From contig JAZKJV010002334.1 in the NCBI GenBank assembly GCA_037367405.1, positions 1-64,000 on the forward strand: a stretch of 64,000 bases of DNA, in the 5' to 3' direction. Below, piece by piece: positions 46,801 to 57,410 of the stretch; positions within the stretch are counted from its first letter, which is position 1; each line of letters begins with the position of its first letter. The translations under genes and the position numbers were made by a program. Below the pieces are notes generated by a model. That model saw only the letters and a list, made by a program, of their open reading frames with translations, had not been told where the DNA came from and did no database searches. Source of the DNA: Ottelia alismoides (Eukaryota > Streptophyta > Magnoliopsida > Alismatales > Hydrocharitaceae).

Positions 46801-49800
46801 AAACTGTGAACAAGAAGGGATTAACAGGCTAGATGACATTGAGAATGAGCGAGAGCTTTCAATAGAGGAAAAATAAAGGAATAATCTCTTGCAAACCATT
46901 CACGAGGAGGAGAAGAAGATGGAAGTGGAATGGAGATAGAGATTGAGACATCATTGGCTTAGGGAACAAGAAGCCAACACTTGTTTTTCCCACTAGATGG
47001 CTAATGGGTAGTGAAGATGGAACTCTCTTCGATTCCTTTTGATTGATGGGCATCGTGTACAAGGTGATAAAGAGGTGGGGAAAACCTGGGTCACACACTT
47101 CCATTCCTTAATTAGGAGAGTCTCAAGAGAAGGATGTGGACGGTGCAGAAGGGGGATAATACACGTGTCACAGGGACATGGGGGTAGCTTGGTGCGGGAC
47201 TTTGACATGTAGGAGATTAGGAATGTGGTCTTCCAGTCAACGCACATGGGGATCTTATACAGAGAATTATGGGAGTTGGTTAAGGATGGCATCACGGAGG
47301 TTTTGCAGGTTTTTAAGCATGGGAATTTTGGTTTCAAGCGATGTAATAAGGCTCTCCTTTTCTTATCGCCCAAGTGAGATGTGTCTGCTTGGATTGAGGG
47401 CTTTAGGCTGATTGCCTTATCGAACACAATCTACCTCGTCATTGCCGATGTATTGGCGAATCAGGTGCGTGTTATTTTGAACTCCATTCTTTCAGATGAA
47501 TATTGAGCTTTTGTTCCAGACAAGACGATGATGGGTGGTGCGATCGTTCTAGAGGGACACGCTAGGCTAACGACGAAGCCTTGAATGGAAGATATAAATT
47601 CTATGGAGCATGGTGAGGGTTGGAAGAGCATGAGAATGGTTGGCATCATTGGGGGATGGAGATGTTGGGCAACGGTTGGTAAGGATGTGGCTACTAAACA
47701 CCAATATGGGGTCGTGGCATTTATACCATGTGGAGAATGAGGAGCGAGTGATATATATATATATAAGTATTTATTATTGATAAACTCTAGGCTTCATAAG
47801 TAAGAGCAAGCTAGGGCTATCGAGAGTATATGTGAATAATAATACGAAAATACCTATGAGGGGTTATAACTCATATATTCTAACAATATATTTGTTAAAA
47901 GTACGTATTTAAATATGTTATAAGTGAAGTCGCCTAAATTTTGGGTTAACCGAATGATTAATCAAATACCTACTAGAACAATTTTGAGGTAGTAATCTTG
48001 GTGGATCCTGAATATGCTCTTAGAACGGCATGGTGATCATCAACATAGACCAAATAGTTTTACATATGTGGAGTGTAATTATTAAAATGGGATATGGTGA
48101 TCAATGTGGTGGCTTTAGGGCGTGAGTTCTTGTTAGATCTCCATATCTCAATGGTAGCTTACAGATGGATGACATATAGTTGCAACAATGTGGCTTGCAA
48201 CCTTATGAGAGGTGGCGCAGTAACCCTAGAGGGGTTGTGCGATCGTTCTGGAGGGTAGCTTGCAACCCTATGAAAGGGTGGTGCAGCACCCTAGAGGGAT
48301 GGTGAAATCATTCGGGAGGAACACACTAGGCTAATGAAGCCCTTGAACGGAAGATACAAATTCTCTGGAGCCAGTTGAGGGTTGGCGACATCTGATAATG
48401 GTTGGCGGCATTGAATAATGGAGAGATTGGATGGTGGTCAGTAGGGATGTGGCTATTAAACAATGATTGTTGCTTTGATACTTTTAGAGAATGAGTAAAG
48501 GCATAATTTAATAATGGTATATACCAATGCCGGACCCTTGATTTTATGTCAGGGAGGGCACCATGATATTATGTTAACAAAATCTACGAAGGCACGCAAA
48601 TAACATTACTCATAACATAATTCTTCTCCAAATATCTTGAACATATTTTGTCAAAAGAAAATTATAAACAATTAATCATATAAATCCTTTCCATTTAAGG
48701 CCATTCTAGTGGAGACTAAATTTGAAAATCCTTATTCGCATTCGCATAGAAAAAAATAGTTCGGTGAACTATACTTGGGTAAAGCTAATAGAGCAAAAAT
48801 ATTTCTATTAAACTGTAAGTTCAAAAAAGGAGTCGGATTGTACAATACTCAATAGCCTTTGCACTCTACTTAAAAAATGTCTAAGAAAACATTTAATATT
48901 TCAATAAATTCAATTCCATCCACTTTCCAATTTATAAATATCCAGAATCAATGAATAGTAAAGAAAAAAACGTTACAGTCAAATTGCATTACCTTCACTT
49001 GGAGCACAAAAAGGCGGAGGCAAGATGTAGGGTGATGGTGGAGAATTACACAGCCTTGAGTGGGAGAAGTGATTGTTTCACGAGGGAGGGAGGGGGTGCA
49101 CCGCGTAGTGTCTTAGTGCTTCCGATCGTGAAGGACAACTGTTGGGAACTTCAGATTTGGGTGCGTCGGTACGATGTTGGGCCTGGTGATGTGCGGAATC
49201 ACCGGATGCATGGGAATGGAAATTGGCATAGGAGCTACCGGATGTGCGGGAAGGGAGAGGGGCACGACTGTCACATCGCTACGTGATGCGTAAGAAGGGA
49301 GAGGGGCACAAGAGCCAGAAGGGGTACAGTTTGTTCTTTGTGCCACAATGGAAGGGGGCATTTCTGTGAGATTTTTTTTCAAAAAACCTTAGGCAAACCT
49401 TAGGAGGGCCTATAGGGCCATCTCCAGGCCGCCGCCGGCTAACTCGGAGTTGCTAAACAGGGACTGTGTCGTTATTTGAGCTCTCACGCTTCCTGAGAGA
49501 ATCGGGTTATTCCTGTGGCTGCTCAGGAGGCATAGGCTGATGACGCGAGATTGGTGCGCCAGGCTTCTTGGCGGCATTTCTGACAGGTGCCTAATTTGCA
49601 ATGACGCGATTGAATCCGTGGAGCACCTCTTTTTCTCATGACCCATGGTATCTCAAATTTGGCAGGAGGTTGACTTAGCGTGGTGTTGCAATGACAACAT
49701 TCTGGCCTTCTGGAGTTCGATCCACGCAAATATGACTAGACCGAGGAGGGAGCGGATCTATCCCATGGCTATTCTTTGGGCGGTTTGGCGAGGAAGGAAT

Positions 49801-52800
49801 GACTTGCTGTTCTCGGGCCAAAGATTTTATAAGGAGAACGTGGGGGTGTTTGCCAAACGCATGGTGGAGGACTGGGTATTGTAGTGGTTTTGTGGGGTCG
49901 GTGTTTGGTTTGTTTTTTCCCCTTGTATTTTCTTGTATTTTTTGAATAAATAATCGTGGGGCGGACACCATCGAGTGTTTCCCCCTACCTTTTAGACTTC
50001 ATAAAAAACCTTAGGCACATTGAACAACAGGCATGTGCCCCACTCGGGTCCAACGTAGGTCCGCCCATGGTATATACTAATGATAAACACTAGGTTTCAT
50101 TAAATAGGAAGAGGCTATGGATATAAAGAATATATATGAATAGAAATATGAAAACACCTACGAGGGGTTACAACTCATATACTTTAACGATATATTTGTT
50201 AAAGGTATGTATTTAAATAGGCAGAGTACTTTTCGTTTTGACTCAAAATTGAGGAATCTTAGAACACAATTGATAAGGTACAACAAGAACCTTCACGCTT
50301 AGCAACATATCAAGAGAAACTCTGTGCAGGAAGGGGTTACTAGGCTAGACGACATTGAGAATGAGCGAGAGCTTTCAGCAGAGGAAAAAGAAAGGATCAA
50401 ACACTTGCTAGTCATTCACGAGGAGGAGGAGAAATCGAAAATGGAATGGATATAGAGATAGGGACTTTGTTGGCTTAGGTAAGGAGATGCCAACCCTTGT
50501 TTTTCCCACTAGATGGCCAATGGGAAGCGAAGATGGAATTCTATTCGATCCTATTGATTGATGGGAAGCATGTAAAGGTGATAAAGAGGTGGGGAAAACC
50601 TTTGTCACACACTTCCATTCCTTAAGCAAGAGAGTCTTAAGAGAAGGATGAGGATGGTGCGGAAGGGTGGTAACACACATATCGCAGGGACATTGCGGGT
50701 AGCTTGGTGAGGGATTTTTTAAGGCAAAAAAACAGGGGGATACAATCAGTGGTGTTCGCCCCAAAATTTATTATAAGAAAGAAAACGGAGAAGGACAAAG
50801 AGAAACAGAAGCTAAAGCATACAATTAAAGGTCCCAATCAACCACCAATCTCGCGGAGTGTACCCCAACATTTTCCTTATAGAACCTTTGTCCTGAAAAG
50901 AGAAGCGCATTTCTGCCCAACAACAAGGCCCAGATAATAGCAATAGGCCTAAATAGCTCCCGCCGTGGTCTGTTCATGTTTTCCACCAGTGAGCCGTAAA
51001 AGGAGGCCAGGTCCGTCGTGCATGTCCAAGCCAAATCCGCCTCGACCCAAATCGGATACGTTTTTGGGTATTTGAAGAATAGGTGTTCAAGGGACTCAAT
51101 CGCCTCATCACACAAGAGGCATCTGTTAGAGATGGAGCCCAGGAGCCTAGCACAACGGTCTCTCGTCATAAACCTTTGCATTTTGAACAACCACAAAAAA
51201 ATCCAATACGCTCAGGTAGGCCCAGATTCCAAAAGAAAGCGCAATCTCGAAGTAAATCATCCGAGTGCGAAGGGGGCGGTCTGCAAATCGCCCCAAAAGC
51301 CATCTTGACGAAAAAGGTGCCCTTACGCCACACCCAGTGGTCCCTTCCCGCAGACGGTCTACCCACCTCTTTCAAAGAATCCAACAACGTTAGAAATTCC
51401 TCGAGGCTTGGTCCGAAAAATTTGTGGAGAAAGTGGGGAACCAATTACCGTCCGACCAGCAGGACGCAACAAAAGCATTCTTATCAGCCGTCAACACGTA
51501 AAGGCGAGAGAAACGTGTGCTTAAGGCCCCCCTGTCCAATCATCAGTCCAGAAGGCGAAGGATTCCCCGTTGCCGAGCACCGGCTTGAACAACGAGAGAT
51601 GACGGGTAAAGACCTCCATCATCCCCACTTTCGGGGCGATTTGCAGACCGCCCCCTTGCTTGGTGAGGGACTTTGGCATGCAAGATACTAAGAATGTGGT
51701 CTTCCAGTCAACAAACGTGGGGATCCCGATTCGGATGGCTTCCATGTTTTCTTCTGCAGAGAAATCTAGGAGTTGGTTAAGGAAGACATCATAGAGGTTT
51801 TGAAGGTTTTCAAACATGGGAATTTTGGTTTTGAGCGTCATAATAAGGCACTCCTTTTCTTACCGCCCAAGCAAGATGTGACGGCTTGGATAGGCCGATT
51901 GCCTTATCGAACACAATCTATCTCATCATTGCCAAGGTGTTGGTGAATCAGTTGTGGGTTATTTTGGACTCCATTATTTCAGATGAACATTGAGCTTTTG
52001 TTCCAGGCAGGACCATGAGGGATGGGCTGGTACTTGCATTGGAGATTGTAGTGGATCGGAAGCTAGTGTTGAATGTCGATTTCTCTAAGGCACATGATTG
52101 CCTAAATTTGCAATTTATCTGAGCTTCTTCGCAGCGGAGAGGCTTTCTAAACCATTGGATAACGTGGATGATGAGATGTATCATGTCGTCTTCGTATTTG
52201 TATTGGTGAACGATCACCTTGAAGGGGGTTTCTTTTAGCAACATAGGGGGGCTAGACAGGGACGTCCCTTGGCACTTCTCATTTATGTTATGATTACAAA
52301 AACATCGACAACAATGATGAGATTGGCTTCTGATAGAGTGCTCTGCCCAGGATACAAAAGGAACGTCTCTATTCCCATATTGCAGTATGCGGATTACAAT
52401 TGTTTTTATGGGGTGTGGGGTAGCAAGGTTTTAAATTTCGGTATTAGATATCGTAGTGACACCTTGTCGCATCAGAGATAATAGTGGATTGGAAGCATAA
52501 TATAAAAAGAGGCCTAGCATGGAAGGTCGGTTTCTCTAAGGCATATGATTCTTTAGATTGGCAATTTATCTGGCTTTAACAGATAGAAGTCATTTTTTGT
52601 TACATTTGGGCTCTCACAAGTTGAAACTCGAGATATCACGTTGGCGTTGCACTGTCCAAGCAGCACTCTCCCGGTTACTTAGGGTTGTCCTAGGTGGGTG
52701 ATAGACTCCGCGCTTCAGATTGGCAACATGTGTTGGATAAGTTTGAGAAGTTCTTCGGATGGAAGGCTGCGACTTTATCCTATGGAGGGAAGTTGGTTCT

Positions 52801-55800
52801 ACTATGACCTCTCGACCATCCCCGTATTTTACTTAGGGTTGTCCTAGGTGGGTGGTAGACTCCGCGCTTCAGATTGGCAACATGTGTTGGATAAGTTTGA
52901 GAAGAAGTTCTTCGGATGAAGCCTGCGACTTTATCCTGTGGAATGAAGTTGTCTCTACTATGTCCTCTCGACCATCCCCATATTTTACTCCACAAGGCTT
53001 CTACCAGTTGGCGTTCATAATAGACTGGAATCGATGATGAGACATTTCTTCTAGGCTGATGCTAAACATAAAAAACGAGGTACATCTCATTTGTGTGGGA
53101 TATGATTACCAAACAAAAAAAGGATGAGGGACTCAAGGGCCTAAAGTTGGAGCACATAAAAAAGGTGTTTCTGGCGAAGTGGATTGTTAGATTGTGGGGG
53201 GAGAAGTAATGATCTTGTTTGTTGTCTTGCGCGTAGTATTTATGGGGTCGGAGCTCTGCAGATTTTGCCAGTGAGGACATCATCCCCACTTTGGTAGGGC
53301 ATCTCTAGGCTGATGCTGAGATGGTACATTTCTTGAATCTTGCATTGGGTTGTGGTGAATCTTTCCACTTCTGGTTGGATGATTGGACTGGCCCAGGTGC
53401 TGTGGTGGAGCCGACTCTTTATGCTGGCAAGTGTTAGGGATATCATGATAGATTAAAAACTCTTTGGTCTTTTAACCGATTTTTACTGTGAATATAAAGA
53501 ATTTACAGGGTAGGCTTCTTCTCAAAATTGTACAATCCTTTTTCCTACAAAAAGCACATGCGTGGTCGAGCGCCACTCGGGCCCCCTCTTTTGTGGCTGG
53601 CTTCTCCGAACAACGGTTGGAGAATTTCATGTGGCTGTCTTAGGATCTAGAGGACACAGAAGGCCAAGGCCCTATGGATGATAGGGATTATTGGGTATGG
53701 GCAGATGGTCAGTTTTCTCCATCAAGAAAGCATATAAGGTTTTCGCCGTGTCTGTGGAGTGGATATAGGAGTTGAGGCTAGATTTCAAGCTGATCAGGAA
53801 GGCAAGAATTCTGATTGGTTCAAAGTTTTTCTGTGGCTTTTTAGGCATGGTCGGCTCCTTACAGAGGTATATAGAGATAAACTTTTGCGGACAGGGGATG
53901 TGGCGTGCACGAGATATGGTGAAGCCGTGAAGGATTAGAGGACACATACCATCTGTTCTTTGCTTGCATCCTTTGGGTGCGTTTTTGGGCGCATGTGGAC
54001 ATCCCATGGTTTGGGAAAAAAACAATGTTAAATGTTTTTTGGGGCTCGGTCATAACATACCGTGGGAGTTCTCAGGAGGACTCGATGGTGTGGTTTGCTC
54101 ACATATGGGCTCTCTGATTGGATAGAAATGAATGCATCTTTTGCAGTTCTTTTTATTGTAAAATATACTTGAATATAGCAAAATCCTACATCGGAACTGA
54201 TCTAACTCTATAACACTCTTTTAGTTTTTAATGAATTTTCATGGTGGGACCACACCCTCTTTTTCCATAAAAATATATTTAAATATTTACAAGTGAAATC
54301 TCTAACAGAACATTTCTGAAGTTAAAATAAGCATGAAATGGACACAAAACATTAGAAAAACTGAAAAAAATTATTTTTGTTAGCCTTGTAGAAATTAGTT
54401 GAACCTAAATACAATAATCATTTAGACTGAACCAAAGCTTCTTTTCAGCCTTTTTAGATTTTTCTGGAATAAGAAAGGCATATAGACAGATTGTTTTGTT
54501 ATAAGTTTCCACGCATTTGATAAGTAACGAGAAATTGTATTGTTTATATTTCATTGAGAAATAACAAAGTTTCCATTCCACACACATGTCAAATGCATTG
54601 GAGTACATATGTTACATAAAGTGGTGTTGTGCTCCTTCGGCTTTTAAAAAACTTGTTAAAATGTAGACAATCATCTCATTTGCCGTTGGACGTTTCATCT
54701 CGCAATGCAGTATCTTTTTTTAAAGTTCACCATTATATTTTGACTTTTACGATTTTCGGAATCAACCGATGTTTTTGCAGAAAGATAAGCTAATGGTTAA
54801 GGTCAACAAACTATCATCTATTAAAACCCAACTTCCATATACCTACTACTCTCTGCCATTTTGCCGTCCGGAGACTATTGTGGATAGTGCTGAGAATCTG
54901 GGAGAAGTCCTGCGAGGTGACCGAATAGAGAATTCTCCTTACGAGGTGGACATGTTTTCTTGATTTTTATCTCATCTTGCCCCCCTCCCCCTCCCCCCAA
55001 GTTGTCATGAGTATTTGCTTTGTCTTGTCGGAATTGTCTTGTTACAGTTTGAGATGAGGGAACATCAACTTTGCAATGTCATCTGTAAAATAACCCTCAA
55101 TGAAAAAGATGCGAAGGAGCTGAAAGAAAAAATAGAGGATGAATACCGCGTCAACATGTGAGCCTAATAAGTGATATTCGCCAACAGATGATTCACTTCT
55201 ACTGTCAAGAAACATATGATTCACTTGTGCATACATCTGCTTTGCAGGATTCTGGACAATCTTCCTCTTGTTGTTCCAATTCCAAGATCTAATATGGGTT
55301 CTGCAGTAGTCTATCAACACGGATATCATGTTGGCTTTAAAGGTCAATATGTTGGGGTAAATATTCTTGTCCACAAAAGCTATTTACTGCAAACTATCAT
55401 TCCAGCAAATGATGATATTTGATTTGTGTATCTTTTGCAGTCGAAGGATGAGAAGTACTTTATATATAATCATCTATCTTTTGTTGTCAAGTACCATAAA
55501 GATCCCCTAAGCGACTTATCCAGAATTGTTGGGTTTGAGGTCAAACCATTCAGGTTTTTTTTTTATTTTATCAATTAGTAGACTATATTTTTTCATCTCT
55601 GGGAGGTTTTGGCAGGTTACTCCTCTCTTTTCTCGGTTACTTACTGGTTTATCTTTATTTTGCATGTCCAGTATAAAACATGAATATGATGAATGGAGTG
55701 AGAAGAAAACACGCCTTACGACCTGTGATCCTCACATGAAACGTTCTGTCATCAATTCAGAAACTCCTCAAGAGGTGGATGACAAGAAGGAAGTGGTCTT

Positions 55801-57062
55801 CACCTACGATGTTGAGTTTAAGGTGATCTTTTTTGCATATTTTAAGAAAGGCATGTCTATTTGTCTAAAAGAAGAAAGTTTTCACCATTGATGTATTTCT
55901 TCAGGAAAGTGACGTAAAGTGGGCTTCTCGTTGGGATACATACCTTCTTATGGCTGATGATCAAATCCATTGGTTTTCCATTGTCAACTCTCTGATGATT
56001 GTGCTATTCCTGTCTGGCATGGTGGCCATGATTATGTTGAGGACGCTGTATCGGGACATTTCCAAGTATAACCAGTTGGAAACTCAAGAGGAGGCTCAAG
56101 AGGAGACCGGTTGGAAATTGGTCCATGGTGATGTATTCAGACCCCCAGTGAACTCAGATTTACTTTGCGTTTATGTTGGCACTGGTGTGCAGTTCTTATT
56201 CATGACAGTTGTGACCATGCTCTTTGCTGTTCTTGGCTTTCTGTCGCCCTCGAATCGGGGAGGGCTAATGACGGCAATGCTTATTCTGTGGGCATTCATG
56301 GGTCTGCTCGCTGGTTATTCTTCTGGCCGTCTGTACAAGATGTTTAAAGGAGCAGAATGGAAAAAGGTCACGCTAAAGACCGCATGTATATTTCCGGGCT
56401 CCGTTTTTGTCCTATTTTTTATACTGAATGCCCTCATCTGGGGAGAGAAGTCTTCTGGGGCTGTTCCATTTACCACGATGTTCGCACTTGTGTTGCTATG
56501 GTTCGGGATCTCCGTTCCACTTGTCTTTGTGGGCAGTTACATTGGGTTTAAGAAGCCAGCTATCGAGGATCCGGTCAAGACAAACAAGATTCCTCGACAA
56601 ATTCCTGAACAAGCTTGGTACATGAATCCCGTCTTCTCGATCCTTATCGGCGGGATACTCCCATTCGGAGCTGTGTTCATCGAGTTATTCTTCATCCTAA
56701 CTTCCATTTGGCTCCACCAGTTCTACTACATATTCGGTTTCCTTTTTCTCGTCTTCGTCATTCTGATCATCACCTGTGCAGAGATCACAATCGTGCTGTG
56801 CTACTTTCAGTTGTGCAGTGAGGATTATCAGTGGTGGTGGAGGGCTTACCTGACTTCAGGATCTTCGGCACTGTATCTCTTCCTTTATGCAGCATTCTAC
56901 TTCTTCACGAAGCTAGGGATAACAAAGCTGGTTTCGGCTATTTTGTACTTCGGCTACATGTTGATCGCTTCGTATGCCTTCTTCGTATTGACAGGCACCA
57001 TTGGTTTCTACGCTTGCTTCTGGTTCACCCGGCTCATCTATTCATCTGTGAAGATCGATTAA
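40831..57062 (+). CDS. Transmembrane nine superfamily protein (TM9SF/EMP70), seven exons
   Basis: Encodes a predicted 639-residue TMN/endomembrane protein 70, a multi-pass protein of Golgi and endosomal membranes linked in the family to membrane-protein sorting. Exons by GT-AG junctions that keep frame: 40831-40944, 54781-54945, 55048-55157, 55248-55356, 55441-55553, 55672-55822, 55905-57062. Together they total 1920 bases including the TAA stop. Residues 1-26 form a signal peptide ([16 protein letters not shown]), then come the conserved [11 protein letters not shown] and, from exon 2, VKVNKLSS and [18 protein letters not shown] of the lumenal domain. Exon 7 holds the nine membrane segments. 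The protein ends in Lys-Ile-Asp, matching the KXD/E Golgi retention signal of plant TMNs. The length is normal for the family. The giant first intron is unusual. The start is fixed by the signal peptide and by the TATA box upstream. Confidence 0.93.
44188..44519 (-). mobile_element. Copia-like LTR relic in TM9 intron 1
   Basis: Shares TTTTACGTGGAA(T/C)CCTACTC, CTTATATAG and CGGAGTCC blocks, in the same order, with the LTR at 34444-34750. A decayed primer-site-like sequence adjoins its minus-strand 3' end. Boundaries are approximate. Confidence 0.55.
45333..45569. repeat. 118-bp tandem duplication
   Basis: Two near-identical adjacent copies beginning ATGGTTGGCAAGGATGTGG and GGTTGGCAAGGATGTGG, each ending in CAATGATAA(A/T)CCCTATG. 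Confidence 0.85.
45950..46210. repeat. 60-bp minisatellite, about four units
   Basis: Each unit contains GTAGCTTGCA, CCCTATGAAAGGGTGGTG, CAACCCTAGAGG and GTTCAGGAGG. The 60-base period is a multiple of three, so frames stay open on both strands. The plus frame 45889-46296 would give a 20-residue repeat with [10 protein letters not shown], and two minus frames are also open. Related partial arrays lie at 45060-45220 and 48190-48310. Open frames on both strands argue for a by-product, not a gene. Confidence 0.8.
46320..46590. repeat. Tandem duplication of about 135 bp
   Basis: GTAGGGATGTGGCTATTAGAC occurs at about 46346 and 46480, each followed by GGTGTACTGCTTTGATAC and a TTTCATTAAATAAAAAGAGG end. 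Confidence 0.8.
46690..47530 (+). pseudogene. L1 LINE ORF2 fragment (copy in first segmental unit)
   Basis: Plus-strand remains of the L1 endonuclease-to-RT linker ([19 protein letters not shown] at about 46730-46790) and early RT. Stretches reading [17 protein letters not shown] and [19 protein letters not shown] (47,315-47,470) match the plant L1 RT block that normally says ALSN..Y..IAKVLANR. Multiple stops and shifts. A second, similar fragment is at 50216. Confidence 0.75.
48525..50066. mobile_element. hAT-like element inserted in the segmental repeat
   Basis: The 11-base direct repeat ATGGTATATAC at 48514-48524 and 50067-50077 brackets it, and the uninterrupted version of this site occurs elsewhere in the array (near 46430). 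Ends are CAATGCCGGACCC on the left and, reversed, GGGCGGACC on the right. These resemble the CAGTGGCGGACC ends of a widespread plant hAT group. It contains no transposase and carries an L1 insertion at 49396-50002. Confidence 0.6.
49396..50002 (+). mobile_element. 5'-truncated L1 LINE insertion with target duplication
   Basis: The 15-base perfect repeat AAAAAACCTTAGGCA at 49381-49395 and 50003-50017 flanks 607 bases of the 3' end of a plant L1. The plus strand carries the zf-RVT region ([28 protein letters not shown]) broken by a stop near 49639. The open frame 49645-49884 then holds [20 protein letters not shown], and a TTGTATTTT-rich 3' UTR follows. Typical target-primed, 5'-truncated insertion. 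Confidence 0.85.
50216..50701 (+). pseudogene. L1 ORF2 fragment, second segmental unit (left part)
   Basis: Very similar to 46700-47170, with the same TCAAAATTGAGGAATCTTAG start block and the same [16 protein letters not shown] linker. It is interrupted after 50718 by an inverted L1 insertion and resumes at 51658. Confidence 0.7.
50719..51657 (-). mobile_element. Inverted 5'-truncated L1 insertion inside an L1 relic
   Basis: A 17-base repeat, GCTTGGTGAGGGA(T/C)TTT, lies at 50702-50718 and 51658-51674, bracketing 939 bases whose coding sense is the minus strand. In that sense it starts with the RT C-terminal [15 protein letters not shown], passes through the zf-RVT region ([64 protein letters not shown]) and ends in a 3' UTR and short poly(A) at 50719. 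Frames are nearly continuous (51444-51166 and 51196-50825), so it is younger than the L1 it sits in. Confidence 0.85.
51675..52500 (+). pseudogene. L1 reverse transcriptase fragment with damaged YADD
   Basis: Resumes the interrupted L1. The part near 51,820-51,960 carries [18 protein letters not shown] and [13 protein letters not shown] text, followed by [11 protein letters not shown] (about 52,070-52,100), the first catalytic block of RT. At 52386-52397 the catalytic YADD box reads Tyr-Ala-Asp-Tyr, so the second Asp is lost. Many stops. Confidence 0.75.
52501..53450 (+). pseudogene. L1 RT C-terminal fragments with a 155-bp tandem duplication
   Basis: A second [15 protein letters not shown] block (about 52,525-52,575) shows this belongs to another L1 copy. 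[25 protein letters not shown] text, followed by the L1 thumb region, occurs twice at about 52680 and 52835 because of a tandem duplication. [15 protein letters not shown] follows near 53,350. Frames are broken throughout. Confidence 0.7.
52677..52985. repeat. 155-bp tandem duplication within L1 relic
   Basis: ACTTAGGGTTGTCCTAGGTG starts each copy (about 52677 and 52831). Both run through CTCCGCGCTTCAGATTGGC and GACTTTATCCT to CGACCATCCCC. Confidence 0.85.
53640..54160 (+). pseudogene. L1 zf-RVT fragment
   Basis: Plus-strand text includes [20 protein letters not shown] and a Cys/His-containing stretch, then WTSHG near 54,000. This matches the RT zinc-binding region of a plant L1. Frameshifts interrupt it. 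It is the last recognisable repeat before the exon 2 acceptor at 54780. Confidence 0.6.
54161..54780. other. Intron 1 end, no repeat recognised
   Basis: AT-rich intron sequence leading to a TTTTTGCAG acceptor. Nothing else seen. Confidence 0.6.
55905..57062 (+). CDS. TM9 terminal exon: membrane domain
   Basis: A single 1158-base exon codes residues 255-639. The first membrane segment ([17 protein letters not shown], about residues 280-297) follows the lumenal [12 protein letters not shown] motif. A cytosolic loop with [13 protein letters not shown] and [13 protein letters not shown] comes next. Eight more hydrophobic segments follow, with the family landmarks [43 protein letters not shown] and [15 protein letters not shown] in order. 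No frameshift or missing landmark is seen, so the gene looks functional. Confidence 0.93.
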   Translation, partial: ESDVKWASRWDTYLLMADDQIHWFSIVNSLMIVLFLSGMVAMIMLRTLYRDISKYNQLETQEEAQEETGWKLVHGDVFRPPVNSDLLCVYVGTGVQFLFMTVVTMLFAVLGFLSPSNRGGLMTAMLILWAFMGLLAGYSSGRLYKMFKGAEWKKVTLKTACIFPGSVFVLFFILNALIWGEKSSGAVPFTTMFALVLLWFGISVPLVFVGSYIGFKKPAIEDPVKTNKIPRQIPEQAWYMNPVFSILIGGILPFGAVFIELFFILTSIWLHQFYYIFGFLFLVFVILIITCAEITIVLCYFQLCSEDYQWWWRAYLTSGSSALYLFLYAAFYFFTKLGITKLVSAILYFGYMLIASYAFFVLTGTIGFYACFWFTRLIYSSVKID

Positions 57063-57410
57063 AGTGCAGGAAAGGCCACATATCTTTAGCATGTTTCTAG
57101 TGTATCATTTATAATTAAGTTTGGCCTCTTGGGCTTGGAATATGGCAATGTCATCATATGTAGGGATTTATTTAGATTCACAGAGACCTCATAAATATGT
57201 AGTTTTGGAATCCTTATTCTTGATTTCATTGACTTCTGGAATATGTAGCGGAGGCGATGGTTCCACTAATGAAGTCGAAAAGGTCGATTTCAACCTTTTT
57301 TTTGCATGAATACTGAAGATTTTTGAAGTTATTGTTCAAATATACAATGAAATTGAAACCTTATCTTTGTAAGTCATTCCCTGTGTTAATAAAGAGACAT
57401 GCATAACTTT
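57063..57410 (+). other. TM9 3' UTR with poly(A) signal
   Basis: AT-rich sequence after the stop, with AATAAA at 57388-57393. A further upstream signal-like ATATACAATGAAATTG near 57340 could also serve. The 3' end is not certain. Confidence 0.55.

Larger units (their letters stand above)
44862..47530. repeat. Segmental repeat, first set (minisatellite, LTR-like segment, L1 fragment)
   Basis: Two related modules start at about 44866 and 45768 with GGTGGATCCTGAATATGCTC. They run through a 60-bp minisatellite, then a segment with GTGGAGAATGAGGAG and CTCATATATTCTAAC, and the second is followed by an L1 fragment. The same order recurs at 47530-52000. On the minus strand the segment beginning near 45667 and ending near 45389 resembles a short LTR followed by a decayed primer site (TGGTATAAATGCC), so the modules may be 5' ends of an unknown Copia-like element. 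Confidence 0.65.
47530..52000. repeat. Segmental repeat, second set (same order as 44862-47530)
   Basis: Minisatellite remnant and LTR-like segment (47530-47940), minisatellite module (47988-48520), the interrupted LTR-like tail (50067-50215), then an L1 fragment. It is longer than the first set because a hAT-like element and an inverted L1 insertion entered it. Offset between matching points is about 2.2 kb before those insertions. Confidence 0.65.
40945..54780 (+). other. TM9 intron 1, 13.8 kb, filled with repeats
   Basis: The donor is AAG|GTGAGA and the acceptor TTTTTGCAG|AAA, both canonical and phase 0. The remaining introns are about 80-120 bases. The extra length is accounted for by LTR-like copies, a minisatellite, a tandem segmental duplication, L1 fragments on both strands and a hAT-like element, listed separately. 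The first 3.2 kb (40,945-44,187) shows no recognisable repeat or gene. Frames there of up to 144 codons (42644-43078 minus) have no domain. Confidence 0.85.
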
